DNA of 19,465 nt from positions 1-19,465 of the forward strand of contig CBFGZI010000070.1 in the NCBI GenBank assembly GCA_965653225.1, in the 5' to 3' direction. Both the position numbers and the translations under genes were made by a program. Source of the DNA: JALZDI01 sp965653225. Lineage in GTDB: Bacteria > Actinomycetota > Actinomycetes > Propionibacteriales > Nocardioidaceae. Shown here piece by piece: positions 7,024-13,995 of this stretch. Position 1 is the first letter of the stretch. The number at the start of each line of letters is the position of its first letter. Under the pieces are notes generated by a model. The model was not told the DNA's origin and did no database searches. It was given only the letters and a program-made list of their open reading frames with translations.

Positions 7024-8169
7024 GTGGCGATCGACGCCAGAGCCTCGTCCACCGACAACCTTCGCCCGTTCCGGCGCCCGGCCATGTCCGCCCTCGATCC
7101 GCAGAGGCTGGTCGCCGCAAAGTACGCGTACACCACCCGTTTCGTCGCCGCCGAGGTCGCGCGCGAGCCGCGAGGCTACTTCCTGGACACCGGTCCGGTG
7201 GTCCGGCCGCAACCCGGTGACGTCGTGCTCGCCGAGGTGGTCTGGATCGGCCAGCACAAGCGCCTGGAGAGCCCCATCGGCCGGCGGGCGACGATGTTCG
7301 TCGGCGACGAGATCGTGGTCGCCTACGGCAACCGCTACGCACCGGACCAGTTCGAGGCGGAGGTGCCCGAGGACCTGGCCCTGACCAACCTGGTCGCCGC
7401 CGGCGGTGTCGTCGGCCACGCGCTCTCCGCGAAGGAGGGGCTGGACGACCCGACAGTCGTGCAGCCGCTCGGGCTGCTGCACGACGCTCACGGCGTGGTC
7501 ACGCTCGCCGCGTTCGCGCCGTACGCCCCGCTGGCGCCGGTGAAGCTCACACCGCCCCGGTCCCGGCCGGACCGGCCCCCGGTCGTCGCGGTCGTCGGCA
7601 CCTCGATGAACTCGGGCAAGTCCACGGCGATGGCATGTCTGACCCACGGGCTCACGCACGGGGGCATGCGGGTCGCCGCCGGGAAGGCCACCGGCACCGG
7701 CGCGGGCGGGGACCCGGGCATGTACGTCGACGGCGGCGCGGTCGCGGTGCTGGACTTCACCGACTTCGGTCACGTGTCCACGTACCGGCTCAAGCACGAC
7801 GACGTCGTCGCGGTGTTCACGTCGGTGGTGCACCACCTGGCATCCACCGACTGCGACGCCGTGCTGGTGGAGATCGCCGACGGCGCGTTCCAGCTGGAGA
7901 CTGCCAGGCTGCTGGCCGACCCGGTGTTCACCGAGTACGTCGACCACGTGGTGTTCACGGCGAGCGATGCCTTGAACGCCGCCTCCGGCGTGCACGAGAT
8001 GCGTCGGCTGGGCATCGACGTGGCCGCGGTGACCGGCGTGCTGACCTCGTCGCCGCTCGCGGTGCGCGAGGCGCGCTCCATCCTCGACGTCCCGGTGGTG
8101 GACACGCTGGACCTGACCGAGCCGGAGGTGGCCACCTGCCTGCTGCCCGCCAGGAGGAGCATGCGGTGA
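7024..8169 (+). CDS. Uncharacterised P-loop NTPase, DUF1611/BioD-like
   Basis: A 381-residue soluble protein in two parts. Residues about 30-170 form an N-terminal domain of unknown role with the motifs GDVVLAEVVWIGQHKRLE and GDEIVVAYGNRYAPDQFEAE. Residues about 186-375 form a P-loop domain: GTSMNSGKST (192-201) is a complete Walker A. It is followed by KATGTGAGGD (221-230), VLDFTDFGH (242-250) and a Walker-B-like strand DAVLVEIADGAF (278-289). This layout resembles SIMIBI-type NTPases such as dethiobiotin synthetase and DUF1611 proteins; that assignment is from memory of motifs and is tentative. GTG 7024 is preferred because AAAGGG (7011-7016) lies 7 nt upstream; ATG 7084 is an alternative. 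The stop overlaps the ABC gene start by 4 nt, so the two products are probably made together. Confidence 0.75.
   Translation: MAIDARASSTDNLRPFRRPAMSALDPQRLVAAKYAYTTRFVAAEVAREPRGYFLDTGPVVRPQPGDVVLAEVVWIGQHKRLESPIGRRATMFVGDEIVVAYGNRYAPDQFEAEVPEDLALTNLVAAGGVVGHALSAKEGLDDPTVVQPLGLLHDAHGVVTLAAFAPYAPLAPVKLTPPRSRPDRPPVVAVVGTSMNSGKSTAMACLTHGLTHGGMRVAAGKATGTGAGGDPGMYVDGGAVAVLDFTDFGHVSTYRLKHDDVVAVFTSVVHHLASTDCDAVLVEIADGAFQLETARLLADPVFTEYVDHVVFTASDALNAASGVHEMRRLGIDVAAVTGVLTSSPLAVREARSILDVPVVDTLDLTEPEVATCLLPARRSMR
8152..8159 (+). promoter_or_regulatory. Shine-Dalgarno sequence for the coupled ABC gene
   Basis: AGGAGGAG lies within the last codons of the P-loop gene, 8 nt (from AGGAGG) before the GTG at 8166. 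The GTGA overlap with the upstream stop makes translational coupling likely. Confidence 0.75.
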
Positions 8170-9866
8170 CGCTGCTGGGCAGGCTGCGCACGCTGGGCAG
8201 CGCCGACGAGGAGGCGGGAGCACTGCCCCCACTGCTGACCGGCAGGCGGCGCTGGTACTTCAGCGGCCTGGTCCTCGCAGGGCTGGCGCAGACGGCCGCG
8301 GCCGCGGGCACGGTGCTGACGCTGACCCACGGGCTGCACGCCGGCACGCGCAGGGCCGAGATCGTGACCGTTGCGGTGCTGGGGCTGATCGCGTGCGCCG
8401 TCGGCTGGACCAGGTCGCGCGAGCGCCTGCTGTCGGAGCGTCTCGGGCAGGACTACGCGCACGAGATCCGGCTGTGCCTGATCCGCCAGGTCCTCGACGG
8501 CCACCGGCGAAGCTCGCTGGGTACGACGCTGACCCGGGCCAGCAACGACCTGACGTCGGTGCGCAACTGGGTCGCGATGGGCATCGGCCCCATCGCGGTC
8601 GGTATCCCGCTGGTCGTCGGGTGCACGCTGGTGCTCGGGGCGATCGACCCGATGCTGGCGGTGGCGGTGCTCGTTCCGCTGCTGGTGCTCGCCGTGGCGC
8701 TGTGGCTGGGCAGCCGCGCCGCGTACCAGAAGTCGAGACGGGTGCGCAAGGAGCGGGGCCGCCTGGCCGGTCATCTGGCGGACACGCTCACCGCGACCAT
8801 GGCCATCCGCTCGGGAGGCGGGGAGTACCGCGAGCTCAAGCGGCTGGACCATCGCAGCGCCACGATGGTGCAGGCCTCCATCGACCGGGCGCGCGTACTC
8901 GGCCGCATCCGCGGCGCGACCACCACCGCCACGGGCATCGTGACCGCCAGCGTGATCGCCACCAGCATGCTCACCGGCCTGAGCGGGGCCCACCTGGCGG
9001 CCGCGCTGACCGTGGTCGGACTGATGGCGTCGCCGGTGCAGGACCTCGGCCGCGTGGTCGAGTACCGGCAGACGTTCCGGGCCGCGCGTGCAGTGCTGGC
9101 ACCTGCCCTGAGGCCGCCCGCGACGCCGCCGTCGGCCCCCGCCAAGGCGCCGGCAGCACATCCGGGCGCGACCGGGTCGGACGAGTGGGTGCGGCGGCAC
9201 GAGCGGTCGGCGACGTCAGACGGGCAGGCGGGGCTGGTCGTGCACGGCCTCCGGCTCGCCGAGGCGCCCGACGTCGAGGTCCCGCCGCTGTTCGCACGGC
9301 CCGGTGACCGGGTCGTCGTCCGTTCACAGGACCGCGCCTGGACCTCTTCGGTGCTGGCGGCGGTCGTGGGGCTGGAGCGCCCGCTCGCCGGCAAGGTCCG
9401 CGACGGCGGGAAGGACCTCGCCACCACACCGTTCCGCGAGTACCGGACCCTCGTCGGGTACGCCGCACAGGGGATGCGGCTGGAACGGACCACCATCACC
9501 CGTGCGGTGCGGTATCGCCATCCCGACGCCGCCACGGAGTCGGTCGGGGACATGCTCGCCCAGGTGGGGCTGGCCGAGCGCGTGGCGAGCCTCCCGCGCG
9601 GGGAGAAGGCGATGCTCCGGCAGGGCGGGGAGCCCCTCACCCTCCCGGACCGCGCCAGGCTGCTGCTGGCGCGGGCGGTGTTCGGGCAGCCGCCGCTGCT
9701 CGTCCTCGACCACCTCGACGCCGAGATCGGACAGGACGGGCAGGGGGAGATGCGGGCGCTGCTGGGTGGCTACCCGGGCGTGGTGCTGCTGGCCAGCGAC
9801 GCGCCCGAGGAGGTTATGACACCCACCGGCCGGTGGGACCTCGACCGGCGCGGGATGGGCCGGTGA
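8166..9866 (+). CDS. ABC-exporter-like protein with degenerate nucleotide-binding domain
   Basis: A 566-residue half-transporter layout: about six hydrophobic segments (near 34-54, 66-82, 138-156, 160-181, 253-272, 276-292) followed by an ABC ATPase-like domain (about 355-560). The ABC domain is recognisable by order and spacing, but its catalytic motifs are lost. At Walker A the sequence is SQDRAWTSSVL (387-397), with no glycines and Thr393 in place of Lys. The Q-loop Gln survives (GYAAQ, Q435). The signature LSGGQ is LTLPD (491-495). Walker B LLVLDH (511-516) keeps Asp515 but has His for the catalytic Glu. The H-loop His is Ser544. The frame is continuous with normal codon use, so this is not a decayed gene. 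It probably cannot hydrolyse ATP by itself. It may partner another ATPase or work as a non-transport membrane protein. Confidence 0.85.
   Translation: MTLLGRLRTLGSADEEAGALPPLLTGRRRWYFSGLVLAGLAQTAAAAGTVLTLTHGLHAGTRRAEIVTVAVLGLIACAVGWTRSRERLLSERLGQDYAHEIRLCLIRQVLDGHRRSSLGTTLTRASNDLTSVRNWVAMGIGPIAVGIPLVVGCTLVLGAIDPMLAVAVLVPLLVLAVALWLGSRAAYQKSRRVRKERGRLAGHLADTLTATMAIRSGGGEYRELKRLDHRSATMVQASIDRARVLGRIRGATTTATGIVTASVIATSMLTGLSGAHLAAALTVVGLMASPVQDLGRVVEYRQTFRAARAVLAPALRPPATPPSAPAKAPAAHPGATGSDEWVRRHERSATSDGQAGLVVHGLRLAEAPDVEVPPLFARPGDRVVVRSQDRAWTSSVLAAVVGLERPLAGKVRDGGKDLATTPFREYRTLVGYAAQGMRLERTTITRAVRYRHPDAATESVGDMLAQVGLAERVASLPRGEKAMLRQGGEPLTLPDRARLLLARAVFGQPPLLVLDHLDAEIGQDGQGEMRALLGGYPGVVLLASDAPEEVMTPTGRWDLDRRGMGR
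9822..9837. repeat. 16-bp perfect palindrome at the 3' end of the ABC gene
   Basis: CCCACCGGCCGGTGGG is a perfect palindrome inside the last codons of the ABC gene. Its core ACCGGCCGGTGG recurs at 10287-10298 in the following non-coding stretch. The role is unknown and chance is possible in such GC-rich DNA. Confidence 0.4.
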
Positions 9867-9988
9867 GCGTCCGGGTCGCGTTGTCGGGTGACGCCATGCT
9901 CGGTGAGCGCCGGACCGTGGGTGGTTGCGATCGGCAGGGCAATGAGGAGGGGTTCGGTCGAGTGCCGCGGGGAGGGTGCGGGTCGTCC

Positions 9989-10027
9989 GTGGCGGCTACG
10001 GAGGATCCTGGCTACGCCGCCCGCCAC
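9989..10027 (+). other. Potential stem-loop (GTGGCGG / CCGCCAC)
   Basis: GTGGCGG at 9989-9995 pairs with CCGCCAC at 10021-10027. An alternative pairing, GGCGGC (9991-9996) with GCCGCC (10016-10021), is also possible. The loop includes the palindrome AGGATCCT. It lies about 120 nt past the ABC stop and has no T-tract, so it could be a terminator or a structured RNA element. Confidence 0.3.
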
Positions 10028-10139
10028 GATCTTCGGTTGCTTCGTGTCGCTGCGCATTGTCGAGCCTGGGCCGCAAGCGACCGACATTTTCGCACGTCAG
10101 GGCATGGAATTGTGCACTCGCTACCCACGGCGGCGCGTT

Positions 10140-10161
10140 CCCGGCAGCGTCGCGTGCCGGG
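10140..10161 (+). terminator. Hairpin CCCGGCA-N8-TGCCGGG, possible terminator
   Basis: A perfect 7-bp stem with an 8-nt loop in the non-coding stretch before dop. No T-tract follows. It is the most compact hairpin in this region and could end the ABC transcript or regulate dop. Confidence 0.35.
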
Positions 10162-10401
10162 CCCCAAGTCCGCCTCACTGCCTGCTTTTCCTTCCCAGCC
10201 ACAGCCAACCCGCAGCCACCCCACCGGCCGAGAAGCATCCCTGCGTCTCGGGATCCGAGGACTGTTCGGTTCCGGGACTCCGCCACACCGGCCGGTGGCC
10301 ATGCTCGACCTCGAGCAGCACCTGGCCACGGTCCCGGAGGCGGAGGCGTTCCTGCCCGGGCTCCGGCCGACGGTGTGACGGGTGCGTGCGGTCCCTGCGC
10401 G

Positions 10402-10414
10402 TACGCTCGTACCC
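10402..10414 (+). promoter_or_regulatory. -10 element before the dop leader ORF
   Basis: TACGCT at 10402-10407 is followed by 7 nt and an ATG at 10415. The spacing equals that of the other leaderless starts in the window. Transcription would begin at the leader ORF, about 56 nt upstream of the dop ATG. Confidence 0.45.
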
Positions 10415-10474
10415 ATGAGACGACCCCACGAGAGCGCCCGCCGCGTCTCACGCCTGAGCGGAGAGCGCGGATGA
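10415..10474 (+). CDS. 19-residue leader ORF overlapping the dop start
   Basis: ATG 10415 opens a 19-residue basic peptide, MRRPHESARRVSRLSGERG, whose TGA stop overlaps the dop ATG as ATGA (10471-10474). A TACGCT -10 element lies 7 nt upstream, so the peptide would be read from a leaderless message. The overlap suggests that ribosomes finishing the leader re-start on dop, helped by GGAGAG at 10460-10465. It has no recognisable family. It could be a coupling device or chance. Confidence 0.4.
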   Translation: MRRPHESARRVSRLSGERG

Positions 10475-11982
10475 GCGTGCATCGCGTGATGGGCACGGAG
10501 ACCGAGTACGGCATCTCCGTGTCCGGCCAGCCGAACGCCAACCCGATGCTCGCGTCGTCACAGATCGTCAACGCCTACGCCAACGCCACCGTCCGGGCAC
10601 GGCGCGCGCGCTGGGACTTCGAGGAGGAGAGCCCGCTGCGCGACGCCCGCGGCTTCGACATGTCGCGTCAGGTCGCCGACCCCAGCCAGCTCACCGACGA
10701 GGACCTCGGACTGGCCAACGTCATCCTCACCAACGGCGCACGGCTCTACGTCGACCACGCCCACCCGGAGTACTCCACGCCCGAGTGCCGCTCCCCGCGC
10801 GACGTCGTGGTCTGGGACAAGGCCGGCGAGCTGCTCATGCTCGACGCCTCCGAGCGTGCGGCGACCATCCCCAACACGCGGCCGATCCTGCTGTACAAGA
10901 ACAACACCGACAACAAGGGCGCGTCGTACGGCGCGCACGAGAACTACCTGATGCGCCGGCAGACGCCGTTCGGCGACATCGTCCGGCACATCACCCCGTT
11001 CTTCGTCTCCCGGCAGGTCATCACCGGCGCTGGACGGGTCGGCCTCGGGCAGGACGGCTCCAGCCACGGGTTCCAGATCAGCCAGCGGGCCGACTACTTC
11101 GAGGTCGAGGTCGGCCTGGAGACCACGCTCAAGCGGCCGATCGTCAACACCCGCGACGAGCCACACGCCGACCCCGACAAGTACCGCCGGCTGCACGTGA
11201 TCATCGGCGACGCCAACCTCTGCGAGATCTCGACCTACCTCAAGATCGGCATGACCTCGCTGGTGCTGGCGATGATCGAGGAGCGGTTCCTGTCGGTCGA
11301 CCTGTCGCTGGCCAAGCCGGTCCGGTCGCTGCACGAGATCTCCCACGACGTGACGCTGCAGCACACGGTGGAGCTGAAGGACGGCCGCCGGATGACCGCG
11401 GTCCAGCTGCAGCTGGAGTACCTCGAGCAGGCGCGCAAGTTCGTCGAGGACCGCTACGGCGCCGACGCCGACGAGCAGACCGTCGACGTCCTCAACCGCT
11501 GGGAGTCGGTGCTGTCCCGGCTCGAGCGCGACCCGATGGAGTGCAAGCGCGAGCTCGACTGGGTCGCCAAGCTGGCGCTGCTGCAGTCCTACCGCGACCG
11601 CGACGGCCTCGACTGGGAGCATCCGAAGCTGCACCTGATCGACCTGCAGTACGCCGACATCCGTCCTGACAAGGGGCTGTACCACCGGCTGGTCCGGATG
11701 GGGAAGATCGACCGGCTGGTCGGCGACGACGAGGTGCATCGGGCGGTGGAGCAGCCCCCGTCCGACACCCGCGCCTACTTCCGCGGCCGGTGCCTGCAGA
11801 AGTACGCCGACCAGGTCGCGGCCGCCTCCTGGGACTCGGTGATCTTCGACCTCCCCGGGCGCGACTCGCTGCAGCGGGTCCCGACGATGGAGCCGCTGCG
11901 GGGCACCGAGAGGCACGTGGCCGGGCTGCTGGACCGCTGTGACACCGCCGAGGCGCTGGTACGGGAGATCACCGGCTCCTGA
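10471..11982 (+). CDS. dop: Depupylase / Pup deamidase Dop
   Basis: A 503-residue enzyme of the PafA/Dop carboxylate-amine-ligase-like family. It removes Pup from tagged proteins and, where Pup ends in Gln, deamidates it. The nucleotide/Mg motif GTETEYG (residues 8-14) contains the metal-binding Glu10 and Glu12. RLYVDHAHPEYSTPE carries the catalytic Asp95. YKNNTDNKGASYGAHENY and NTRDEPHAD are conserved in the family. Residues about 41-82 form the Dop-loop insertion that is missing from PafA at the same position, which separates Dop from the ligase. ATG 10471 has GGAGAG 5 nt upstream and gives family length; the frame is open further upstream into non-coding DNA. M. tuberculosis Rv2112c is the counterpart. 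With Pup ending in Glu here, its likely job is depupylation. Confidence 0.96.
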   Translation: MSVHRVMGTETEYGISVSGQPNANPMLASSQIVNAYANATVRARRARWDFEEESPLRDARGFDMSRQVADPSQLTDEDLGLANVILTNGARLYVDHAHPEYSTPECRSPRDVVVWDKAGELLMLDASERAATIPNTRPILLYKNNTDNKGASYGAHENYLMRRQTPFGDIVRHITPFFVSRQVITGAGRVGLGQDGSSHGFQISQRADYFEVEVGLETTLKRPIVNTRDEPHADPDKYRRLHVIIGDANLCEISTYLKIGMTSLVLAMIEERFLSVDLSLAKPVRSLHEISHDVTLQHTVELKDGRRMTAVQLQLEYLEQARKFVEDRYGADADEQTVDVLNRWESVLSRLERDPMECKRELDWVAKLALLQSYRDRDGLDWEHPKLHLIDLQYADIRPDKGLYHRLVRMGKIDRLVGDDEVHRAVEQPPSDTRAYFRGRCLQKYADQVAAASWDSVIFDLPGRDSLQRVPTMEPLRGTERHVAGLLDRCDTAEALVREITGS

Positions 11983-11990
11983 ATGTCGCG

Positions 11991-12018
11991 CGCACGGGCA
12001 CGCCCGCACGGGTAGGGT
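11991..12018 (+). promoter_or_regulatory. pup promoter: direct repeat CGCACGGG and -10 TAGGGT
   Basis: TAGGGT at 12013-12018 would start a leader of about 37 nt containing the pup Shine-Dalgarno sequence. Just upstream, CGCACGGG occurs twice (11991-11998, 12005-12012) with a 14-bp period, abutting the -10 element where an operator or activator site would lie. A second candidate, TTGGTA (12020-12025) with TAGGCA (12043-12048) at 17-bp spacing, would start too close to the Shine-Dalgarno sequence. Confidence 0.4.
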
Positions 12019-12061
12019 TTTGGTAGTAGCTCGACCATTGGGTAGGCACCGGAGGTGGACG

Positions 12062-12271
12062 ATGGCACGAGAGGGCGGCCAGCAGCACAAGACCCCGAGG
12101 AAGTCGTCTGAGGCCGAAGAGGCGCCCGAGGTCCAGAGCGGCGAGGATGTCGCCGAGCGCAAGGAGAAGCTCGACGAGGACATCGACGCGATTCTCGAGG
12201 ACATCGACGAGGTGCTCGAGTCCAACGCCGAGGAGTTCGTGCGTGGGTTCGTGCAGAAGGGTGGAGAGTAG
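12062..12271 (+). CDS. pup: Prokaryotic ubiquitin-like protein Pup (Gly-Gly-Glu ending)
   Basis: A 69-residue, highly acidic, largely disordered tag that PafA joins to substrate lysines. The N-terminal part (MAREGGQQHKTPRK) is the section that enters the Mpa pore. The region about 28-58 (EDVAERKEKLDEDIDAILED) is the helix-forming part that binds the Mpa coiled coil. The C-terminus is FVQKGGE. Many Pups, including that of M. tuberculosis, end in GGQ and need Dop deamidation; here the Glu is encoded directly by GAG. GGAGGT at 12051-12056 lies 5 nt before the ATG, a strong ribosome-binding site suiting an abundant small protein. It is followed at 16 bp by prcB, so the two are probably co-transcribed. 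Confidence 0.97.
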   Translation: MAREGGQQHKTPRKSSEAEEAPEVQSGEDVAERKEKLDEDIDAILEDIDEVLESNAEEFVRGFVQKGGE

Positions 12272-12287
12272 GCCCGGTGATCGCTCA

Positions 12288-13133
12288 GTGACGACCCCCT
12301 CCGCAGACATCGGCCGGCTGCCGATGGCGTTTCTCACGCCCGGCAGCTCGTCGTTCTCCGAGTTCCTGTCCGCGCATGCACCTGACCTGCTTCCCGGCCG
12401 TCGCACCCCACCGGGCGCCAACATGAGCGACGAGTCGCCGCACGGCACCACTATCGTCGCGGCGACGTTTCATGCCGGGGTGGTCATGGCCGGCGACCGG
12501 CGCGCGACGATGGGCAACGTGATCGCCCAGCGCGACATCGAGAAGGTGTTCCCCGCCGACGAGTACTCCTGCGTCGGCATCGCCGGCTCGGCGGGCCTGG
12601 CGGTCGAGATGGTGCGGCTGTTCCAGACCGAGCTGGAGCACTACGAGAAGATCGAGGGCACGACGCTGTCCATGGACGGCAAGGCCAACCGGCTGGCCAC
12701 GCTGATCCGCGGCAGCCTGCCGATGGCCATGCAGGGCCTGGCGGTCGTCCCGCTGTTCGCCGGCTTCGACCTGCAGCGCGGCGCCGGCCGGATCTTCTCC
12801 TACGACGTCACCGGCGGCCGCTACGAGGAGACCGCGTTCCACTCCGTGGGATCGGGTTCGCTGTTCGCGCGCGGGTCGCTGAAGAAGCTCTACCGCGACG
12901 ACTTCGACCAGCGCGAGTGCGTGATGGCGGCGCTGCACGCCCTGTACGACGCCGCCGACGACGACTCGGCCACCGGCGGGCCCGACCTCGCCCGGCGCAT
13001 CTTCCCGGTCGTGGCGGTGGTCACCGAGGACGGCTACTCCGAGCTCTCCGACGACGAGGTCGGCACGATCGCCGACGAGGTGGTGTCGAGCCGGATGCGC
13101 CGCCCCGACGGCCCGGCCGCACCGCTGAGCTGA
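12288..13133 (+). CDS. prcB: 20S proteasome beta subunit PrcB
   Basis: A 281-residue precursor of the catalytic beta subunit. The propeptide covers residues 1-53. Self-cleavage at HG/TTIVA exposes Thr54, the N-terminal nucleophile. GDRRAT and EKVF supply the conserved Asp17- and Lys33-type residues of the mature numbering, and VGSGSLFARGSLKKLY and DAADDDSATGGPD are typical of actinobacterial PrcB. GTG 12288 is chosen because it gives a propeptide of normal length. Its Shine-Dalgarno sequence is weak, so translation may be coupled to pup. In-frame GTG 12261 (inside pup) and ATG 12324 are alternatives that change only the propeptide. Fourteen beta subunits form the two inner rings of the core. 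Confidence 0.96.
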   Translation: MTTPSADIGRLPMAFLTPGSSSFSEFLSAHAPDLLPGRRTPPGANMSDESPHGTTIVAATFHAGVVMAGDRRATMGNVIAQRDIEKVFPADEYSCVGIAGSAGLAVEMVRLFQTELEHYEKIEGTTLSMDGKANRLATLIRGSLPMAMQGLAVVPLFAGFDLQRGAGRIFSYDVTGGRYEETAFHSVGSGSLFARGSLKKLYRDDFDQRECVMAALHALYDAADDDSATGGPDLARRIFPVVAVVTEDGYSELSDDEVGTIADEVVSSRMRRPDGPAAPLS

Positions 13134-13193
13134 CCCGACCCTCCCGACCGGCTGACCCCCCGCTCCGACCGAACCAGCAGAAGGGAACCGTCT

Positions 13194-13955
13194 GTGACCG
13201 TCCCGTTCTACGTCTCGCCCGAGCAGCTGATGAAGGACCGGGCGGACTTCGCGCGCAAGGGGATCGCCCGGGGGCGCAGCGTGGTGGTGGTCCAGTACAC
13301 CGACGGCATCGCCTTCGTCGGCGAGAACCCTTCCCAGGCGCTGCACAAGATCAGCGAGATCTACGACCGGATCGCGTTCGCCGCTGTGGGCCGCTACAAC
13401 GAGTTCGAGAACCTGCGGATCGCCGGCGTGCGGCTCGCCGACCTGCGCGGCTACTCCTACGACCGCACCGACGTCACCGGGCGCGGGCTGGCCAACGCGT
13501 ACGCGCAGACGCTGGGCACGATCTTCTCCTCCGGCGGCGAGAAGCCGTACGAGATCGAGATCTTCGTCGCCGAGGTCGGCGACTCGGCCGACGGCGACCA
13601 GATCTACCGGCTCACCTACGACGGGTCGGTCGCCGACGAGCAGGGCTTCGCGGTAGAGGGCGGCTCGGCCGACCTGGTCGGGCAGTACCTCAAGGACAAC
13701 TACAGCCCCGGGATGGGACTGCAGGAGGCGCTGCGGCTCGCCGTCGACGCGCTCGGCCACGACGGCCCACAGGTACGTACGCTGCGCTCCGACCAGCTCG
13801 AGGTGGCGGTCCTCGACCGCACCCGCAGCCAGGCCCGGAAGTTCCGGCGCATCACCGGGCCGCGGCTCGCGGACCTGCTCGGCAACGGGGAGAAGCCCGC
13901 GGCGCCGCCTCCGCCGGCGGCGGACGATGAGGACAACCCGCCCCCGGTTGGCTGA
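13194..13955 (+). CDS. prcA: 20S proteasome alpha subunit PrcA
   Basis: A 253-residue alpha subunit that makes the outer rings and gate of the 20S core and receives the Mpa GQYL tail. The N-terminus VTVPFYVSPEQLMKDRADFARKGIARGRS contains the gating segment and helix H0. GENPSQALHKISEIYDRIAFAAVGRYNEFENLR is the conserved alpha-subunit body. No N-terminal Thr or propeptide is present, as expected for a non-catalytic subunit. The tail from about residue 231 is Pro/Asp-rich and probably disordered. AGAAGGGA at 13179-13186 is a good ribosome-binding site for GTG 13194. It is 60 bp after prcB in the same operon; corresponds to Rv2109c. Confidence 0.96.
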   Translation: MTVPFYVSPEQLMKDRADFARKGIARGRSVVVVQYTDGIAFVGENPSQALHKISEIYDRIAFAAVGRYNEFENLRIAGVRLADLRGYSYDRTDVTGRGLANAYAQTLGTIFSSGGEKPYEIEIFVAEVGDSADGDQIYRLTYDGSVADEQGFAVEGGSADLVGQYLKDNYSPGMGLQEALRLAVDALGHDGPQVRTLRSDQLEVAVLDRTRSQARKFRRITGPRLADLLGNGEKPAAPPPPAADDEDNPPPVG

Positions 13956-13983
13956 GTCGCTCCCGCAGGTGGCTTCGGGCACC

Positions 13984-13995
13984 TAAGGTTGTCAT
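13984..13995 (+). promoter_or_regulatory. -10 element and leaderless start of pafA
   Basis: TAAGGT at 13984-13989 is followed by 6 nt and GTG 13996, with no Shine-Dalgarno sequence. A short inverted repeat, AGGTG (13967-13971) and CACCT (13980-13984), overlaps the element and could be an operator. This separates pafA transcription from pup-prcBA. Confidence 0.5.

Larger units (their letters stand above)
9867..10470. other. 604-bp stretch without a convincing large gene, upstream of dop
   Basis: Both strands were read. Open frames of up to about 180 codons exist, but their translations are Arg/Ser/Pro/Cys-rich with no family resemblance. Base composition is less GC-biased than in the neighbours, with a pyrimidine-rich part at about 10170-10225. 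It holds a hairpin with 7-bp arms at 9989-10027, a 7-bp hairpin at 10140-10161, the repeated motif ACCGGCCGGTGG (10287-10298), and a 25-codon ORF at 10301-10378 (starts MLDLEQHLATVPEAEAFLPG) whose composition looks more protein-like. That ORF may be a small gene or a gene remnant. A leader ORF at 10415-10474 is listed separately. Confidence 0.5.

Noticed and set aside
7050..7058. TTGTCGGTG on the minus strand inside the P-loop gene
   Set aside because: No TANNNT at the required distance and no leftward gene starts there; it encodes Thr-Asp-Asn.
9833..10418. Long open frames of about 180 codons over the ABC-dop gap
   Set aside because: Translations are rich in Arg, Ser, Pro and Cys with no recognisable motif; GC-rich DNA gives long stop-free frames by chance. 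Only the last 25 codons of one frame look protein-like and are noted separately.
10905..10913. TTGTCGGTG on the minus strand inside dop
   Set aside because: It lies in the conserved NNTDN codons, has no -10 partner at N8 and no gene downstream on that strand.
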